From Streptomyces sp. CB02009 (GTDB lineage Bacteria; Actinomycetota; Actinomycetes; Streptomycetales; Streptomycetaceae): DNA of 64,000 nt. A model generated the notes under the pieces. The model was not told the origin of the DNA. It saw nothing but the letters and a program-made list of their open reading frames with translations, and searched no databases. The position numbers were made by a program, and so were the translations under genes. Where the stretch lies: NCBI RefSeq assembly GCF_001905825.1, contig NZ_LIVV01000007.1:412385-476384 (forward strand), read 5' to 3'. Numbering within the stretch: the first letter of the stretch is position 1; every line of letters starts with the position of its first letter. Positions 28,850-37,257 of this stretch are shown here, piece by piece.

Positions 28850-29845
28850 ATGACCAGGCTTTCCGTCGTCGTCCCCTGCTTCAACGAGGAGGACGTCGTC
28901 GAACGCTTCGACGCGCGGATGCGCCAGGTGCTCGACACGCTCCCCGTCGGATACGAGATCTGCTACGTCGACGACGGCAGCTCCGACGGAACGCTCGGCA
29001 AGCTGCGCGAGATCGCCGCCCGGCACCCGCACCGCACCCAGTACGCCTCCTTCAGCCGCAACTTCGGCAAGGAGGCCGCCATGCTGGCCGGCCTGCGCAA
29101 GTCCACCGGCGACGCCGTGGTCATCATGGACGCCGACCTCCAGCACCCGCCCGAGCTCCTCGCGCGCATGCTCGACCTGCACCACCAGGGCCACGACCAG
29201 GTCATCGCGCGCCGGACCCGCGAAGGCGACAAGAAGCTCCGCTCCGCGCTCAGCCGGATGTACTACCGGGCGGTCAACCGCTGGGTCGACGTGGAACTCA
29301 CCGACGGCGTCGGCGACTTCCGCCTCCTGTCCCGCCCCGCCGTCGACGCGCTGCTCTCGCTGCCCGAGTACAACCGCTTCTCCAAGGGCCTCTTCTCCTG
29401 GATCGGCTTCGACACCGTCACCTTCGACTACCAGAACGCCGCACGCGAGGGCGGTGAGACGAAGTGGAAGTTCAGCTCCCTGATCAACTACGGCATGGAC
29501 GGGCTGATCTCCTTCAACAACCGCCCGCTGCGTATCGCCCTCTGGCTCGGCATGACGCTGACCGGCCTCGCCGCCCTCTACGCGGCCTGGGTCGTCGTCG
29601 CCGCCCTCACCCAGGGCGTCACCGCCCCCGGATACGTCACCCTGGTCGCGATCATCGCGGGACTCGGAGGCGTGCAGATGGTGATGCTGGGACTGATCGG
29701 CGAGTACATCGGCCGCATCTACTACGAGACCAAGCGCCGGCCGCACTTCCTCGTCAAGGAGACCCACCGCTCCTTCGGCCGCGGTGCCTCCGAGCGCGCC
29801 GCCGCCGAGCGGATCCGCGTCGTGGCCACCGACGGAGAGCGCTGA
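28850..29845 (+). CDS. polyprenyl-phosphate glycosyltransferase (GtrB/DPM1-like)
   Basis: 331 residues. The family 2 GT-A domain starts LSVVVPCFNEEDVVERF, with YVDDGSSDGT and the DADLQHPPE motif (DxD) near 96-104. Two hydrophobic helices follow near 230-290 (IALWLGMTLTGLAALYAAWVV and a second), as in bactoprenol glucosyltransferases. It would load a sugar onto undecaprenyl phosphate at the inner face of the membrane. The stop overlaps the start of the GtrA gene (TGATG), so the pair is translationally coupled. The ATG has CTGGAG upstream. Confidence 0.9.
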   Translation: MTRLSVVVPCFNEEDVVERFDARMRQVLDTLPVGYEICYVDDGSSDGTLGKLREIAARHPHRTQYASFSRNFGKEAAMLAGLRKSTGDAVVIMDADLQHPPELLARMLDLHHQGHDQVIARRTREGDKKLRSALSRMYYRAVNRWVDVELTDGVGDFRLLSRPAVDALLSLPEYNRFSKGLFSWIGFDTVTFDYQNAAREGGETKWKFSSLINYGMDGLISFNNRPLRIALWLGMTLTGLAALYAAWVVVAALTQGVTAPGYVTLVAIIAGLGGVQMVMLGLIGEYIGRIYYETKRRPHFLVKETHRSFGRGASERAAAERIRVVATDGER

Positions 29846-30312
29846 TGGGCCCCGCGTCCCCCGCCACGGGGCGCGGACGGCTCGCCGAGATCTTCCGCTT
29901 CGCGCTCGTCGGCGGCGTCAACACCGGTACCTTCTTCGGCTGTTACCTGCTGCTCCACCCGTGGATGCCGTACTTCGCCGCGTACTCCCTCGCCTTCGTC
30001 CTCAGCATGATCGGCTCCTTCTTCCTCAACACCTACTTCACCTACCGCACCCGGCCGACCTGGAAGAAGTTCGCCCTCTTCCCGCTCACCAACGTCACCA
30101 ACTACCTGGTGCAGAGCGTCGGTCTGTACGCGCTCGTCACCTGGGCCGGAATGGACGACAGGATCGCGCCACTCGTCGCGGCCGTCGTCGCCATCCCCTT
30201 CACCTACCTGATCTCCCAGCGGATCCTCGTGCCCCGGAACGGCGGACAGGACACCGGTGACTCCGGTCCAGGGAGCGAAACGGACGAGCGGCAGCCCTCC
30301 CGGCTCGCGTAG
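29845..30312 (+). CDS. GtrA-like flippase-type membrane protein
   Basis: 155 residues with four predicted transmembrane helices and the GtrA opening FRFALVGGVNTGTFFGCYLL, plus the conserved SFFLNTYFTYR segment. GtrA proteins are thought to move polyprenyl-phosphate-linked sugars across the membrane or to assist the transfer complex. It is coupled to the GtrB-like gene by a one-base overlap. The hydrophilic C-terminal tail is Asp/Gly/Ser-rich. Confidence 0.88.
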   Translation: MGPASPATGRGRLAEIFRFALVGGVNTGTFFGCYLLLHPWMPYFAAYSLAFVLSMIGSFFLNTYFTYRTRPTWKKFALFPLTNVTNYLVQSVGLYALVTWAGMDDRIAPLVAAVVAIPFTYLISQRILVPRNGGQDTGDSGPGSETDERQPSRLA

Positions 30313-30375
30313 ATTGCCTGGCAGTCGCGGCGGGGAACACACGGCGCGCGGGACAGCCGAGTGAGGACGACGCAG

Positions 30376-31536
30376 GTGGCGGCAGAGGTGACGGCGCAGA
30401 TGACCGGAGAGACGGACGACGCGAGGCGCTATGTGACGGAGGCCCGCAGGATCGTCATCAAGGTCGGCTCCTCCTCCCTCACCACCGCCTCCGGAGGCCT
30501 CGACGCCGACCGCGTCGACGCCCTCGTCGACGTGCTCGCCAAGGTCCGCAGCGGTGGCGAGAAGGAGATCGTCCTGGTCTCCTCCGGTGCGATCGCCGCG
30601 GGACTCGCACCGCTCGGCCTCACCCGCCGCCCCAAGGACCTCGCCCGACAGCAGGCCGCCGCCAGCGTCGGCCAGGGCCTCCTCGTCGCCCGGTACACCG
30701 CCTCCTTCGCCCGCTACGGCGTGCGCGTCGGACAGGTCCTCCTCACCACCGACGACACCAGCCGGCGCGCGCACTACCGCAACGCCTACCGGACCCTCGA
30801 CCAGCTCCTCGCGATGGGCGCGCTGCCCGTCGTCAACGAGAACGACACCGTCGCCACCGACGAGATCCGCTTCGGCGACAACGACCGGCTCGCCGCCCTC
30901 GTCGCCCATCTCGTCCGCGCCGACCTGCTCGTCCTGCTCTCCGACGTCGACGGCCTCTACGACGGCGACCCGTCCAAGCCCGGCACGTCGAGGATCGCCC
31001 AGGTCGCCGGCCCCGACGACATCGCCCATGTGGAGATCGGCTCCGCCGGAAAGGCGGGCGTCGGCACCGGAGGCATGGTCACCAAGGTCGAGGCCGCCCG
31101 GATCGCCGCCGCCGCGGGCATCCCCGTGGTCCTCACCTCCGCGAGCCGCGCCGCCGACGCCCTCGCCGGACGCGACACCGGCACGTACTTCCACCGCACC
31201 GGGCGCCGCTCCGCCGACCGGCTCCTGTGGCTGGCGCACGCCTCCACCCCCCAGGGCTCCCTCACCCTGGACGACGGAGCCGTACGCGCCGTCGTCGAGG
31301 GCAAGAAGTCCCTGCTCGCGGCCGGTGTCGCCGGCGTCGAGGGCGACTTCGTGGCGGGCGACCCGGTCGAACTGCGCGACACAGCCGGCCGCGCCGTCGC
31401 CCGCGGTCTCGTCAACTTCGACGCCAAGGAGATGCCCCGGATGCTCGGGCGCTCCACCCCCGAGCTCGCCAAGGAGCTCGGCCCCGAGTACGAGCGCGAG
31501 GTCGTCCACCGCGACGACCTGGTCGTCATCCGCTGA
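30376..31536 (+). CDS. proB: glutamate 5-kinase
   Basis: About 386 residues. The amino-acid kinase domain opens RRIVIKVGSSSLT, contains SSGAIAAGL and the NENDTV and GDNDRLAALVA substrate loops, and ends in GTGGMVTKVEAA; a C-terminal PUA domain follows from ~285 (VEGDFVAGDPVELRD). It phosphorylates L-glutamate, the first step of proline synthesis. Start is uncertain: GTG 30376 has GAGG at 9 nt, with GTG 30361 and ATG 30400 as in-frame alternatives. proA follows 0.8 kb downstream with one small gene between them. Confidence 0.93.
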   Translation: MAAEVTAQMTGETDDARRYVTEARRIVIKVGSSSLTTASGGLDADRVDALVDVLAKVRSGGEKEIVLVSSGAIAAGLAPLGLTRRPKDLARQQAAASVGQGLLVARYTASFARYGVRVGQVLLTTDDTSRRAHYRNAYRTLDQLLAMGALPVVNENDTVATDEIRFGDNDRLAALVAHLVRADLLVLLSDVDGLYDGDPSKPGTSRIAQVAGPDDIAHVEIGSAGKAGVGTGGMVTKVEAARIAAAAGIPVVLTSASRAADALAGRDTGTYFHRTGRRSADRLLWLAHASTPQGSLTLDDGAVRAVVEGKKSLLAAGVAGVEGDFVAGDPVELRDTAGRAVARGLVNFDAKEMPRMLGRSTPELAKELGPEYEREVVHRDDLVVIR

Positions 31537-31874
31537 CCCTCGCGCCCCTCCCGAAACGGCTGAAAGTGCGGCCATCCGGAAGGGACGTTTACCAAAACCG
31601 CCCCAAGTGCAGCCTCGGGCTGGTCAACTTTGTCTCGGGGGTAAGAGAGCAGGGGCGGGGTACAGCACCACACGCATCACACAGGAGGCCGCCGGTGAGA
31701 CGAGCGCGCCCAGGGGCACCGCCCCGAGGGACTGCCGAACGCGCCCTGACCAGTGTCGAGGCCGGAGCCGACTTCGACGAGGCACGGGACAGGTCCACGG
31801 ACACCAAGACCGAGACCACCACCGAGACACGCGAGGTTCGCGAGGCACGTGAGGTACGCGCCAGGGAACAGCCC
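31537..31874. other. 338-bp spacer after proB with a possible N-terminal extension
   Basis: It contains an A/T-rich patch (CGTTTACCAAAACC at 31586) and, at 31683-31688, a perfect AGGAGG six bases before an in-frame GTG at 31695. If that start is used, the next protein gains 60 charged, Thr/Glu/Arg-rich residues. Confidence 0.4.
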
Positions 31875-32216
31875 GTGTCCAAACTCTGGCACATCACGCT
31901 CAGCGTGTCGGGTGTCGAGTCACCGCTCAAGGAGGTGCGCCGCGGGCTCGAACAGCTGGCCCACGACCACCCCTTCCTGCTGACCAGCAGGTATGCCAAC
32001 GACCACGCCGAGATCCGGTACTGGGAGGAGGCCCGCGACCTGCACGACGCCGCGGCCGTCGCCCTGCGCCTGTGGGGCGAGCACCGGCAGACCGCCAAGC
32101 TGCCGCCGTGGGAGATCGTCGGCCTCGAGGTCATCGACCGCGAGACCTACCACCAGCGGATCGCGGAGGGCTACGGCCCGCCGCCGGCCGCCCCGGTCGG
32201 CGTCCACCCGTACTGA
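31875..32216 (+). CDS. small conserved protein of unknown function between proB and proA
   Basis: 113 residues from GTG 31875 (AGGGAA site upstream), starting MSKLWHITLSVSGVESPLKEVRRGLEQLAHDHPF in short form. The compact sequence is rich in charged helices, with aromatic positions (IRYWEEARDLHD, RLWGEH, PPWEIVGLEVIDRETYHQR) that look structural. There is no signal peptide or membrane segment. I recognise it only as a protein found at this position in streptomycetes and cannot assign a function. An alternative start at 31695 with a perfect AGGAGG would give 173 residues. Confidence 0.75.
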   Translation: MSKLWHITLSVSGVESPLKEVRRGLEQLAHDHPFLLTSRYANDHAEIRYWEEARDLHDAAAVALRLWGEHRQTAKLPPWEIVGLEVIDRETYHQRIAEGYGPPPAAPVGVHPY

Positions 32217-32316
32217 GCGGGGGCGTGTTCAGGACGCCTCCCCGTGCGGCGTCTCGGAACCACCGGGGCACGTCTCGGAGTGCGGGATACGTGAGGGATG
32301 TCCGCAGGGGTGCCAG

Positions 32317-32322
32317 TACCCT
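32317..32322 (+). promoter_or_regulatory. -10 of a leaderless proA transcript
   Basis: TACCCT fits TANNNT and ends 6 nt before ATG 32329. There is no ribosome-binding site in the gap, so the transcript probably starts at the A of the start codon. Confidence 0.5.
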
Positions 32323-32328
32323 GCGGGC

Positions 32329-33612
32329 ATGACCTCGCTCACGCCCCTCGACAACCTGTCCCCGGTCGCCCGGGCCGCCTACCGAGCCCGGGGAGCCGCC
32401 GCCGAAATCGCGCCACTCCCGCGTGCGACGAAGGACGACGCCCTGCTGGCGATCGCGGACGCCCTCGAAGTGCGCACCGCCGAGATCGTCGAGGCCAACG
32501 CCGAGGACATCGCCAAGGCCCGCGAAGCCGGGACCAGCGAGGCGATCATCGACCGGCTCACCCTCACCCCCGAGCGCGTCCGGGCCATCGCCGCCGACGT
32601 CCGCGACGTCGCCACGCTGCCCGACCCCGTCGGCGAGGTCGTCCGCGGCTCCACCCTCCCCAACGGCATCGACCTGCGCCAGGTCCGCGTCCCGCTCGGC
32701 GTCGTCGGCATCATCTACGAGGCCCGCCCCAACGTCACCGTCGACGCCGCCGCCCTCTGCCTCAAGTCCGGCAACGCCGTCCTGCTCCGCGGCTCGTCCT
32801 CCGCCTACGCCTCCAACAGCGCCCTGGTGAAGGTCCTGCGCGACGCCGTCGGCGGCGCGGGACTGCCCGCGGACGCGATCCAGCTCGTCCCCGGCGAGTC
32901 CCGCGAGTCGGTCCGCGAGCTGATGCGCGCCCGCGGCCTCGTCGACGTCCTCATCCCGCGCGGCGGAGCCTCCCTGATCCGGACGGTCGTCGAGGAGTCC
33001 ACCGTGCCCGTCATCGAGACCGGCACCGGCAACTGCCACGTCTACGTGGACGCCCAGACCGACCTCGACATGGCCGTCGAGATCCTGATCAACTCCAAGG
33101 CCCACCGGGTCAGCGTCTGCAACGCCGCCGAGACCCTCCTCGTCCACCAGGACGTCGCCGCCGCCTTCCTGCCCAGGGCCCTCGACGCGCTCGCCGAGGC
33201 CGGCGTCACCGTCCACGCCGACGAGCGGGTGATCGCCTTCGCCGAGGGCTCCAAGGCCACCGTCGTACCGGCCACGCCGGAGGACTGGGAGACCGAGTAC
33301 CTCTCGTACGACATCGCCGCCGCCGTCGTCGACTCCCTCGACCGGGCCGTCGAGCACATCCGGACCTGGTCCTCCGGCCACACCGAGGCGATCGTCACCA
33401 CCTCGCAGGCCGCGGCGCGCCGTTTCACCCAGCTGGTCGACTCCACCACGGTCGCCGTGAACGCCTCCACCCGGTTCACGGACGGCGGACAGTTCGGCTT
33501 CGGCGCGGAGATCGGCATCTCCACCCAGAAGCTGCACGCCAGGGGCCCCATGGGCCTTCCGGAGCTCACCTCGACCAAGTACATCGTCACCGGCGACGGT
33601 CACGTGCGGTAA
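32329..33612 (+). CDS. proA: gamma-glutamyl phosphate reductase
   Basis: 427 residues of the aldehyde dehydrogenase superfamily. The active-site cysteine is Cys264 in HRVSVCNAAETLL. Other family motifs are GVVGIIYEARPNVTVDAAALC, the glycine-rich VIETGTGNCHVYVD and the C-terminal FGFGAEIGISTQKLHARGPMG. It reduces gamma-glutamyl phosphate with NADPH, the second step of proline synthesis. It appears to have its own leaderless promoter in addition to any read-through from proB. Confidence 0.96.
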   Translation: MTSLTPLDNLSPVARAAYRARGAAAEIAPLPRATKDDALLAIADALEVRTAEIVEANAEDIAKAREAGTSEAIIDRLTLTPERVRAIAADVRDVATLPDPVGEVVRGSTLPNGIDLRQVRVPLGVVGIIYEARPNVTVDAAALCLKSGNAVLLRGSSSAYASNSALVKVLRDAVGGAGLPADAIQLVPGESRESVRELMRARGLVDVLIPRGGASLIRTVVEESTVPVIETGTGNCHVYVDAQTDLDMAVEILINSKAHRVSVCNAAETLLVHQDVAAAFLPRALDALAEAGVTVHADERVIAFAEGSKATVVPATPEDWETEYLSYDIAAAVVDSLDRAVEHIRTWSSGHTEAIVTTSQAAARRFTQLVDSTTVAVNASTRFTDGGQFGFGAEIGISTQKLHARGPMGLPELTSTKYIVTGDGHVR

Positions 33613-33638
33613 CCACTCCTTTCGGTACGGGGCGGTAC

Positions 33639-33668
33639 GGGCAGGGAGGCTTCGCCTTCTCCCTGCCC
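33639..33668 (+). terminator. hairpin after proA
   Basis: A perfect 10-bp stem (33639-33648 with 33659-33668) 26 bp after the stop. It is followed by A/C rather than U, so termination is likely but not certain. Confidence 0.5.
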
Positions 33669-33686
33669 AAAACCACCTCGCGGGTC

Positions 33687-33692
33687 TACTCT
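33687..33692 (+). promoter_or_regulatory. -10 of a leaderless transcript
   Basis: TACTCT, then 6 nt, then GTG 33699. No ribosome-binding site is present. Confidence 0.45.
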
Positions 33693-33698
33693 GAACCC

Positions 33699-34259
33699 GT
33701 GCCGGACGACGTGGGGGGCATGCCGTTCCAGGACGGCGGGGACCCTGAGGACTCTGTCGACCGCGGAGGCGCCGACGAGGTCTACGCCGACGTGGTGTTC
33801 GACGAGGACTTCGTACGGGCCGCGACCGTTCACGAGCCCACCGCCGTCGAGCGGCTCCTCGCCGCCGCCCAGGCCCGCGCGGAGGCCGAGTCGGCCCGCG
33901 CCCGCGCCGGTGGCGGATCCGGCGACGACGACCTCTACGAGGACTTCCACGACTCCTCCGGCCTCACCTACGAGCCGGACGACGTCGGGGACGACGCCAG
34001 CCCCTACGGCCGGCACGGCGGCGCCCTGCGCCCCTACCGGGGCAGCGCCCGCTGGCACCGGCCCGTCGCCTGGCTCCTCGCCCTCGTGATGGGGATCGGC
34101 ATGGTCGCCCTGGCGTTCAGCGCCGTCTACCGGGGCGCGGCCGCCAACCGCCAGGACCAGGTCCCGCCGCCGGCCACGACCGGCGTCGACACGCCCAACC
34201 CGAACCCGGCCCCACCCGCCGCCTACGCGCCCGCGGCAAGCTCTCCGTCCCCCAAATAG
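33699..34259 (+). CDS. single-pass membrane protein with a VVFDEDFVRAA motif
   Basis: 186 residues. An acidic cytosolic N-terminal half contains YADVVFDEDFVRAATVHEP followed by an ER-LLAAAQARAEAESARARA helix. One transmembrane segment lies near 130-150 (WLLALVMGIGMVALAFSAVYRG) and a Pro/Ala-rich extracytoplasmic tail follows. The same motif opens the next protein (from 34572). The start is GTG 33699, 6 nt after TACTCT; upstream frame extension overlaps proA and is not credible. Function unknown; the organisation suggests a membrane anchor or adaptor. Confidence 0.75.
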   Translation: MPDDVGGMPFQDGGDPEDSVDRGGADEVYADVVFDEDFVRAATVHEPTAVERLLAAAQARAEAESARARAGGGSGDDDLYEDFHDSSGLTYEPDDVGDDASPYGRHGGALRPYRGSARWHRPVAWLLALVMGIGMVALAFSAVYRGAAANRQDQVPPPATTGVDTPNPNPAPPAAYAPAASSPSPK

Positions 34260-34571
34260 CCCCGCTCCCCGCGCCCGGGCAGGCCCGCTCCCCGCGCACG
34301 GGCAGGCGTGCTCCGGCTCGCGTCGGCGGGTTCGCCCCTCAGCCGCCGGCAGGCCCGCTCCGCATCCCCCTGGGGCCTGCTCCCCATCCCCTGGGGCACG
34401 CTCCGCGTACCCCGTGTGGCGGTCCGCTGCCGTCCCGGGTTCTCCGTGTCCCCCGGGTGGCCGAGCCGCGCTGCTCCGCGGCGCCGCGCACACACCCTGA
34501 CGGCGGAATTCTTCCGAACTTGTCGTGTACCTGGGCGTTTACCGAAGCCCCCGCAGACCTACCCTGAAGGT
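34260..34571. other. 312-bp C-rich spacer with degenerate repeats
   Basis: The first ~150 bp repeat GGCAGGC/CGCTCC-type blocks without a gene. A small palindrome (CGGAA-TTC-TTCCG, 34504-34516) and a promoter for the next gene (34538-34565) lie at the right end. Confidence 0.4.
34538..34565 (+). promoter_or_regulatory. promoter of a leaderless transcript
   Basis: TTTACC (34538-34543), a 16-bp spacer and TACCCT (34560-34565), followed after 6 nt by ATG 34572. Both hexamers are acceptable and no ribosome-binding site intervenes. Confidence 0.5.
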
Positions 34572-35657
34572 ATGGCAGGGCGTGGCGACCCGCCTGAGGG
34601 GACACCCGAGGGTCTCCCCGGTGGTGAGGACGAGTACAGGTCCGTCGTCTTCGACGAGGCGTTCGTCCGCGCTGCCCACCTCCAGGAGTTCTCGGCCCGG
34701 GAACGGATGGGCGAGCACACCGAGGCCGTCCGCAGCCGCCCGTCGTCCTGGGAGGGCCGGAGCGGCTCCCGCCAGGCCCTCATGCTGGTCCTGCTGATCC
34801 TCCTCGCCTTCGGTACGGCCATCTATCTGGGCGTCCGCAACCCCTACCAGCCGCCCGCCGACCTCCGGGCCGAGCCGCTGCGGACCACCGTGGTCCCGCT
34901 CGCCCCGCAGGGACCCGTCGTCGGCGGACAGCCCGACCGGCTCTTCGACCACAGCCCGGTCGCCGAGTACCGCACGGGAGCCGCCGGCATCAACCTCCCC
35001 GTCGCGGGGCGCACCACCCACTTCGCCGAGAGCCAGGTCGTCACCGCCCTCAGCATCGCCAAGGACTACCTGGTGGCCTCGTCCCTGGAACCCGACGTCC
35101 TGTCCGGCGTCACCGTGCGACCCGTCCGCCTGCTGCTCGACCCCGACCAGCTGGAACAGTTCGACCGGACCGTCGAGGCACCGGCCGACGACGGCCGGCA
35201 CGCCCTCGCCGCCTGGCTGGTCCGCTTCGACCCGCGCCAGGCGGTCCTCGCGGACCCCTCGACCCGCGTCCAGGGCACCCTGCGCTTCGAGGAGACCGGG
35301 CCCGACACCCTGGACGTCACCGCGGACCACACGTACACCTACGCCCTCCGCCCGGCGGCCCAGGGCGCGGGACCGGTCGGTCAGGCCTCGCTCTTCACCG
35401 TGCACCGCGAGGTCCACTTCCGCTTCGACCCCGAGGACCTGCGCATGCACCGGGCCGAGCTGGTGACCAGCACCGCCGAGGCGGGCCCGCAGGCGTGCGG
35501 CGCGGACACCACCGGCTCCCTGAAGCCGCTCCTGGCCGGAGCGAGGGCCCCCCAGGCGGGCGGCGGTCCGCCGGTCACCGACCCGTACGCCACGGGCCGG
35601 CCCGCCGCCCCCTCGCTGTGCGGAGCACTGTCGCCGGACGCCCAGCCCTCGCTCTGA
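34572..35657 (+). CDS. single-pass membrane protein with a large extracytoplasmic domain
   Basis: 361 residues. The cytosolic N terminus carries YRSVVFDEAFVRAAHLQEFSARERM, homologous to the motif in the preceding protein. One transmembrane helix lies near 75-95 (ALMLVLLILLAFGTAIYLGV). The remaining ~260 residues are extracytoplasmic, and two cysteines near the C terminus could form a disulfide. No enzymatic motif is visible. The tandem arrangement with 33699 suggests a pair with a shared cytosolic docking site. I recall that homologues near the mre region of S. coelicolor have been linked to spore-wall synthesis, but that is recollection, not evidence here. Confidence 0.75.
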   Translation: MAGRGDPPEGTPEGLPGGEDEYRSVVFDEAFVRAAHLQEFSARERMGEHTEAVRSRPSSWEGRSGSRQALMLVLLILLAFGTAIYLGVRNPYQPPADLRAEPLRTTVVPLAPQGPVVGGQPDRLFDHSPVAEYRTGAAGINLPVAGRTTHFAESQVVTALSIAKDYLVASSLEPDVLSGVTVRPVRLLLDPDQLEQFDRTVEAPADDGRHALAAWLVRFDPRQAVLADPSTRVQGTLRFEETGPDTLDVTADHTYTYALRPAAQGAGPVGQASLFTVHREVHFRFDPEDLRMHRAELVTSTAEAGPQACGADTTGSLKPLLAGARAPQAGGGPPVTDPYATGRPAAPSLCGALSPDAQPSL

Positions 35658-35684
35658 GGGCCCCGGCGTCTGCGCTACGACTCG

Positions 35685-36809
35685 CTACCGGGCGTCCCCG
35701 GTGGCGCCCTCCGGGCCGCTCTCGCCGTCCCCGGCGGCTCCGTCGGTCCCCGCCGCGTCCGACTTCTTCGGGCCCTGGGCGCCGCCGAAGGCGTTGCGCA
35801 GCTTCCCGCCGAGGTCGCCCGCCAGGTCACCGGCGCCGCCGGCTATGTCACCGACCAGCTTCATCAGCGGATCCTTGCTGGTCCGCACGGTGTCGGCGTA
35901 GTGTCCCGCCGACTCGCGGAAGGAGTCCGTGACCGAGGTGTCCTTGTCCTCCGAGCGCTTCGGGTAATGGCCGTCCATGATCCGCTGGAAGTCGCGGCTC
36001 TCCGACCACTTCTTCAGCTCCGCCGCCCGGACGGTGGTGAAGGGGTGCGTCCGCGGCAGCACGTTGAGGATCTTGAGGACGGAGTCCCGCAGGTCCCCGG
36101 CCTTCTCGTACTCGTCGGCCTGGGCGAGGAACGCGTCCACGTTCATCTCGTGGAGGTGGTTGCCGCCGGCGATCTTCATCAGGCCGCGCATCGAGGCCTG
36201 CACGTCCTGGCCGACGAGCAGCCCGGCCCGGTCGGCGGAGAGCTCCGACTTGCGGAACCACTCGCGCAGCGCCGTGACGATGGCCATGATCGCGACGTTC
36301 CCCAGCGGGATCCAGGCGATCTTGAGGGCCAGGCCGGTGAGGAAGAGCAGCACCGTGCGGTACACGGAGTGCCCGGAGAGCGCGTGGCCCACCTCGTGGC
36401 CGACGACCGCACGCATCTCCTCCTCGTCGAGGAGCTCGACGAGGCCGGTCGTGACGACGATGATCGGCTCGTCCAGGCCGATGCACATCGCGTTGGGCTT
36501 CGGGTCCTGCGTCACGTACATCGGCGGGACCTTCTCCAGGTCCAGGATGTAACAGGCGTCCCGCAGCATGTCGTTGAGATGGGCGAACTGCGCGTCGCTC
36601 ACCCGGACGGAGTCCGAGAGGAAGAGCAGGCGCAGACTGCGCTCCGGCAGCAGTCCGCTGAGTGCTTTGAAGACCGTGTCGAAGCCGCTGAGCTTGCGCA
36701 GCGCCACCAGCGCCGAGCGGTCGGCCGGATGTTCGTAGGCCCGCGAGGAGATGCCGGGGAACCGCTTCCGCTGCCTGCTCGGCACGTTCCCCTGGTCGTT
36801 CTCGGTCAT
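35685..36809 (-). CDS. M48-family membrane zinc metalloprotease (HtpX/Ste24-like)
   Basis: 374 residues. The zinc-binding HEXXH is His138-Glu139-x-x-His142 in VVGHEVGHALSGH, with the third ligand Glu189 in SELSADRAG. Hydrophobic segments flank the catalytic core (150-180). The C-terminal ~90 residues are Gly/Asp-rich and disordered-looking. M48 proteases act in membrane protein quality control or peptide maturation. ATG 36809 has an AGGGGG site upstream. The gene is convergent with the VVFDE protein gene, with a 27-bp gap between stops. Confidence 0.88.
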   Translation of the reverse strand: MTENDQGNVPSRQRKRFPGISSRAYEHPADRSALVALRKLSGFDTVFKALSGLLPERSLRLLFLSDSVRVSDAQFAHLNDMLRDACYILDLEKVPPMYVTQDPKPNAMCIGLDEPIIVVTTGLVELLDEEEMRAVVGHEVGHALSGHSVYRTVLLFLTGLALKIAWIPLGNVAIMAIVTALREWFRKSELSADRAGLLVGQDVQASMRGLMKIAGGNHLHEMNVDAFLAQADEYEKAGDLRDSVLKILNVLPRTHPFTTVRAAELKKWSESRDFQRIMDGHYPKRSEDKDTSVTDSFRESAGHYADTVRTSKDPLMKLVGDIAGGAGDLAGDLGGKLRNAFGGAQGPKKSDAAGTDGAAGDGESGPEGATGDAR

Positions 36810-36937
36810 GGATGCCCCCTGTTCGTACGAGTCGGTGCTCGTCCCCCTGACGCACCCCAGCCTAGGTGCTGGCGCTACCGTGTGCCGGGGCCTGTGGATA
36901 ACTCGGGCACCGAGGACGACCGAGGAGCACAACCGAC

Positions 36938-37174
36938 ATGCCGGACACCGTCGACACCGCCGCCGCCCTGCTCGCGGCCGCCGCGCAGGAGGGGCCGGGC
37001 GACACGCTCCGTATCGTGCTGCTGGTCTCGATCGTGGGCGGCGCGCTGCTCGCCTGGTTCCTGCTGCGCGGCTACCGCACCGACGACTCGGGCGACGCCG
37101 GCACCGGCGACGGCGCCGCCCGCGGAGCCGGAGACGGCCCGGACGGCAACACAGACCGTGACGCGAGTGCCTGA
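36938..37174 (+). CDS. 78-residue single-pass membrane protein
   Basis: MPDTVDTAAALLAAAAQEG, then one transmembrane helix (IVLLVSIVGGALLAWFLL, about 26-43) and a strongly acidic Gly/Asp-rich cytosolic tail. The ATG follows GAGGAG. No known family. Conservation of the frame and codon bias support it as real. It may act as a small membrane regulator. Confidence 0.65.
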   Translation: MPDTVDTAAALLAAAAQEGPGDTLRIVLLVSIVGGALLAWFLLRGYRTDDSGDAGTGDGAARGAGDGPDGNTDRDASA

Positions 37175-37257
37175 GTCGGCGTGAGCCCTTCCGGACCGCC
37201 CGCATACGATGTGCGCGAAGTCTCCGCTCCCATCCCCGATCGATAGGTCTGCCGAAG

